In this document: one piece after another, positions 20,886 to 23,365 of the stretch
Position numbering within the stretch: position 1 is the first letter of the stretch
Layout: each line of letters starts with the position of its first letter
DNA from: Euprymna scolopes
Lineage: Eukaryota; Mollusca; Cephalopoda; Sepiida; Sepiolidae
NCBI GenBank assembly: GCA_024364805.1
Contig: CM044524.1
Coordinates: 5,127,077 to 5,150,441, forward strand
Direction: 5' to 3'
Length of the DNA stretch: 23,365 nt
Made by a program: the position numbers and the translations under genes
The notes under the pieces: model-generated
Told to the model about the DNA's origin: nothing
Database searches by the model: none
Seen by the model: the letters and a program-made list of their open reading frames with translations, nothing else

Positions 20886-21055
20886 ATCTATTCTGGATTT
20901 AACTGGACATGAGATTATTGCTTGGTGATGCACCCCATGCTGAAATATTTCTTAATAAAGTTTAACGGATGAAGTTTGATAGCATAAACTAGCTTTAATC
21001 TATGATAAGATTATTTTTTCTGCATTTGTCTTTACTTTAGTTAGTTGGTTCTTTC
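20886..21055. repeat. Composite-repeat core, copy F
   Basis: The most complete copy: ATCTATTCTGGATTTAACTG, GAGATTATTGCTTGGTGATG, CACCCC, AGTTTAACGGATGAAGTTT, AACTAGCTTTAATCTATG and TTTTTTCTGCATTTGTCTTT. Confidence 0.75.
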
Positions 21056-21240
21056 AATTTTCCGTTACTAGAAACACAGAGAAAAACTCACAAATCATAA
21101 ACAAATCCCTAAAAACATAGATTAAATCCAACAAAATTGAGAAAAAAAAACTTACAAAACATAGATAGAACCTAAAAAAATAGATGACAAACAACAAAAA
21201 CAAAGATAAAAACTAATCATAAATATAAATCGACAAAAAT

Positions 21241-21305
21241 AAAAACCTACAAAAACCAGATAAAAACCTACAAAAACCAGATAAAAACCTACAAAAACCA
21301 GATAA
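21241..21305. repeat. Three near-identical 21 bp units
   Basis: AAAAACCTACAAAAACCAGAT repeats three times in a row with essentially no change. It gives the cleanest view of unit length in either array and encodes LVFVGFY three times on the minus strand. Confidence 0.93.
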
Positions 21306-21416
21306 AGAACTACAAAAGATAAACAGAACCCCACTAGAACACAGATAAACCATACAAAATGTCGGAAAATAAAAACCTACAAAAACATAGATAAAAACCT
21401 ACAAAACATAGATGAA

Positions 21417-21575
21417 ATCCATTTCGGATTCGAATGGACCTTACACTATTACTTTGATGATCCCCCCTCAAATATGTGTTAAATACGATTTAACGAATGC
21501 AGTTTAATGGAAGTAGCATTAACTGGATTTAATCTTTTTTTTATTTGTTTTTACCTTTGCTACTTTGTTTCGTAA
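21417..21575. repeat. Composite-repeat core, copy G (ends the right block)
   Basis: Reads ATCCATTTCGGATTCGAATG, TTACTTTGATGATCCCCCC, GATTTAACGAATGCAGTTTA, TTAACTGGATTTAATC and TTTGTTTTTACCTTTGC. Minisatellite units do not resume after it. Confidence 0.7.
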
Positions 21576-21649
21576 TCTTATAGGGTTTCATTTGTTTATC
21601 ACCAAAACAGTCAGCATTTTTATTTCGCCTGGTGTTATTTTGTGAATAT

Positions 21650-21672
21650 TAATCGATAATTGCTATCGATTA
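21650..21672. other. Perfect hairpin with ATCGAT arms
   Basis: TAATCGATA and TATCGATTA pair as 9 bp arms around ATTGC, just past the end of the right satellite block. No function is assigned. Confidence 0.7.
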
Positions 21673-21747
21673 GCACTTAAGAACAGCAGACATGATTTAG
21701 CAATAGGAATGTTTTACGCTCATAAATAACCATAAAAATCCACACAC

Positions 21748-21750
<3 letters not shown>

Positions 21751-21814
<64 letters not shown>
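21751..21814. repeat. (TA)n microsatellite
   Basis: About 64 bp of pure TA repeats. It directly joins the CTAGCAGGATCCGTTG start of the dispersed repeat to its right. Confidence 0.97.
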
Positions 21815-21815
<1 letters not shown>

Positions 21816-22100
21816 TAGCAGGATCCGTTGTTGATAACCTCCATGTACTGTTTGAATGTGGGAAAAGCAAATAAGAGGATGCGTAAATCTGTATGGAATA
21901 ATAAATTTAGGAATGATGGTCCATTAGAATAAGAATAGAAAGTAGAAACACATTTTTTAAGAATGTAGGGATTCTCACTGTATATGGACTGTTTTGATTG
22001 ATATAAACTTCCCATGTTAAGAACAGCTTTCGGGATAGACACCACCAAACTCCCCCGGGATAGACATCCCCAACATCACCTTATAAACAACGTGTATCCG
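21815..22100 (-). repeat. Dispersed-repeat-like segment ending in (TA)n
   Basis: Read on the minus strand this segment ends ..CAACGGATCCTGCTAG followed by (TA)n. That is the arrangement expected for the microsatellite-tailed 3' end of a non-LTR element or SINE. A minus-strand frame of 77 codons (22048-21815; MVVSIPKAVLNMGSLYQSKQ at its start) ends just before the TA tract. I do not recognise the protein, and it may be a chance open frame in the repeat. No RT motif was seen. Confidence 0.35.
22031..22080. repeat. 25 bp tandem duplication
   Basis: CGGGATAGACA occurs at 22031 and 22056 with similar C/A-rich text after each (CCACCAAACTCCC and TCCCCAACATCACC). Period 25, two copies. Confidence 0.75.
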
Positions 22101-22670
22101 AGCAGAACACTCCCTTTTAGTTGGGGGTGGTAGATAAAAGCCCCCCAAATTTTTCTTAAAATCGTAGGCAGTATACCTATCAGCAAATTATATGGTTAGT
22201 GACAGTGTCGATAGGAGAGAAGTGGATTCTTGTATCGTGCGCGATTACAAATCTGGCAGGCATTGAATTACAGTGCAGAAGGCATGTATTTATATCTCTA
22301 GAAGAAAAATTTGAATGATATTTTCGTAATCAGGATAGGCGGAAACACGCAAAATTTGGTGGTGGATGTAAAAAAAAAAACGTGTGACCGTGTAAAGAAC
22401 CATAAAAAAGCAAAGGTGACCATGTTTTGGTCATTGTGCAGTTTTCCCACCTCACTATTTTTAAATAGTTTAATCATGTTAAATGCAAGCCTCACGATTT
22501 CTTTTTTATTATATAATTGTTAGGTGGAAGGACGCTGTTTTACCAATTTGTCATTATTCTTAGGGTGACAACTCTCTTTTACTAAAAGATTCGTTCATTT
22601 TTTCATCTCATAATTTACGACACTAATAAAATGTCCCTAAGTTTGGTACTTGTGAGACCGTGCTAGAATA
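22101..22670. other. Non-coding stretch
   Basis: Short frames on both strands at 22298-22523 overlap each other and show no family signal. Nothing else could be supported. Confidence 0.5.
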
Positions 22671-22762
22671 ACGTTATTATTTTGAAGGCCATTTTTAACA
22701 TGCGGTGCGGAGTTTGTTCTGTAAATAATCGGTGCTTCTCCCTAACAATTTAATAAAAAAAA
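22671..22762 (+). repeat. Direct repeat, copy 1
   Basis: ACGTTATTATTTTGAAGGCC and ATTTTTAACATG begin a stretch of about 90 bp that recurs at 23095. It ends AACAATTTAATAAAAAA. The copies look about 80% alike by eye and are perfect over the first 32 bp. Confidence 0.85.
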
Positions 22763-22838
22763 GTTGAACAGCGTAAATTTAACCTGGACACTATTTGAAA
22801 ATAATGCAGTGGCAAAAGTGCCCAACCACCGAAACTGT

Positions 22839-22881
22839 TATTTTTCCGTTTTTTTTTGTTTTTGTTTTTTTTTGTTTTTTT
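22839..22881. repeat. T-rich low-complexity tract
   Basis: Runs of T broken by single G residues, ending TTGAGGGAGG. Confidence 0.85.
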
Positions 22882-23094
22882 TGAGGGAGGTTAATCAATT
22901 ATAGCCCTTGTATAGTGTTTAACAGGTGCTTCTGCAGTTTAATTAACCGATTTTCCGTAACCACCACGTCGACATTAAGCTAGTAGAAGAACCGTTTCAT
23001 AAAATTTTGTTTTCATTGGGGGGGAGCGACGACACAACACCGTCCCCGCCTGGGGAGAGGAAGTAGTTTTGTAACTATTTATTGGTTCCACAAG

Positions 23095-23185
23095 ACGTTA
23101 TTATTTTGAAGGCCATTTTTAACATGGGAAGTGGAGGGTGTTTTGTAACTAATCTGTGCTCCCACATAACAAATTAATAAAAAAG
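23095..23185 (+). repeat. Direct repeat, copy 2
   Basis: Matches 22671-22762 at an offset of 424 bp. A third partial version of its middle (GTTTTGTAACTA.. GGTTCCACA) lies immediately upstream at 23066-23092. Sequence outside the repeats does not match, so this is not a simple 424 bp tandem duplication. Confidence 0.85.
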
Positions 23186-23365
23186 GGACATCGAGACTTT
23201 TTTGCCTCCCAACTTTTCGTCTGCTAAAATTTCAATCACGTGATTACAGTGTAGCGCCAATAAAATAAACAATTTATTCAAATACAGCTTGTTATGGATT
23301 TAGCTGAATACGATATAAAAATTACTATTGGTATTTATGCACTTATGTTACCGGGCTGGCGGGTG
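23186..23365. other. Window end, nothing recognised
   Basis: AT-rich DNA turning GC-richer in the last 15 bases (GGGCTGGCGGG). No gene or repeat is supported. Confidence 0.5.

Larger units (their letters stand above)
17350..21575. repeat. Composite minisatellite array, right block
   Basis: Same 21 bp A/C-rich unit and same orientation as the left block, over 4.2 kb. The first bases carry a tandem AGGACATA/AGGACATA pair. Cores occur at 18010 (partial), 20041, 20886 and 21417, and the block ends with the last of these. Minus-strand open frames of 60-94 codons (for example near 17699-17983) are products of the repeat. Confidence 0.9.

Noticed and set aside
22298-22523. Overlapping frames of 65 and 70 codons on opposite strands
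   Set aside because: No recognisable motif, low-complexity lysine and phenylalanine runs, and no conserved context.

Overview
The window looks like intergenic or intronic DNA from an animal genome. It is very AT-rich and almost entirely made of decayed transposable elements and tandem repeats. No host protein gene, rRNA, tRNA or CRISPR array could be supported. The mix of elements (Ty3/Gypsy elements, an APE-type LINE, a LINE with a restriction-like endonuclease, (TA)n-tailed repeats and long A/C-rich minisatellites) fits a mollusc, and I lean towards a cephalopod such as an octopus. That assignment rests on remembered protein style, not on any search.

Layout. Positions 1-2665 and 17350-21575 are two blocks of one composite satellite, in the same orientation. 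A degenerate unit of about 21 bp (AAAAACCTACAAAACATAGAT-like) is broken at intervals by a conserved core of about 130-190 bp, seen in full or in part eight times. An LTR-like segment lies at the inner edge of each block: 2678-2922 with a leader behind it, and 17032-17349. Between the blocks, from left to right, are: a (CA)n tract; an antisense LTR-retrotransposon pol fragment (3618-4440); a (TA)n tract; an endonuclease-only LINE fragment (4561-5700); the 3' end of a different LINE class carrying a CCHC-like motif and a restriction-like endonuclease (5985-7120); an antisense gag fossil (7780-8400); and a broken Ty3/Gypsy element on the plus strand (9050 to about 13108) with gag, protease, RT, RNase H, integrase, polypurine tract and 3' LTR still recognisable.

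From 13130 to 16970 the DNA forms a large imperfect inverted repeat with arms of about 0.5 kb. Between the arms sit five copies of a 38-39 bp hairpin-forming tandem repeat (14511-14705) and a smaller DNA-transposon-like element (14848-15890). That element has terminal inverted repeats about 90% alike and an antisense remnant of a zinc-ribbon protein.

The right end (21576-23365) holds a hairpin, a (TA)n tract joined to a dispersed repeat that looks like the 3' tail of a minus-strand retroelement, a 25 bp tandem duplication, and two direct repeats of about 90 bp lying 424 bp apart.

Nothing here forms a working gene system. The most interesting structures are the core-plus-minisatellite composite repeat and the nested inverted repeats. 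All element identities come from reading motifs by eye; no database was consulted.
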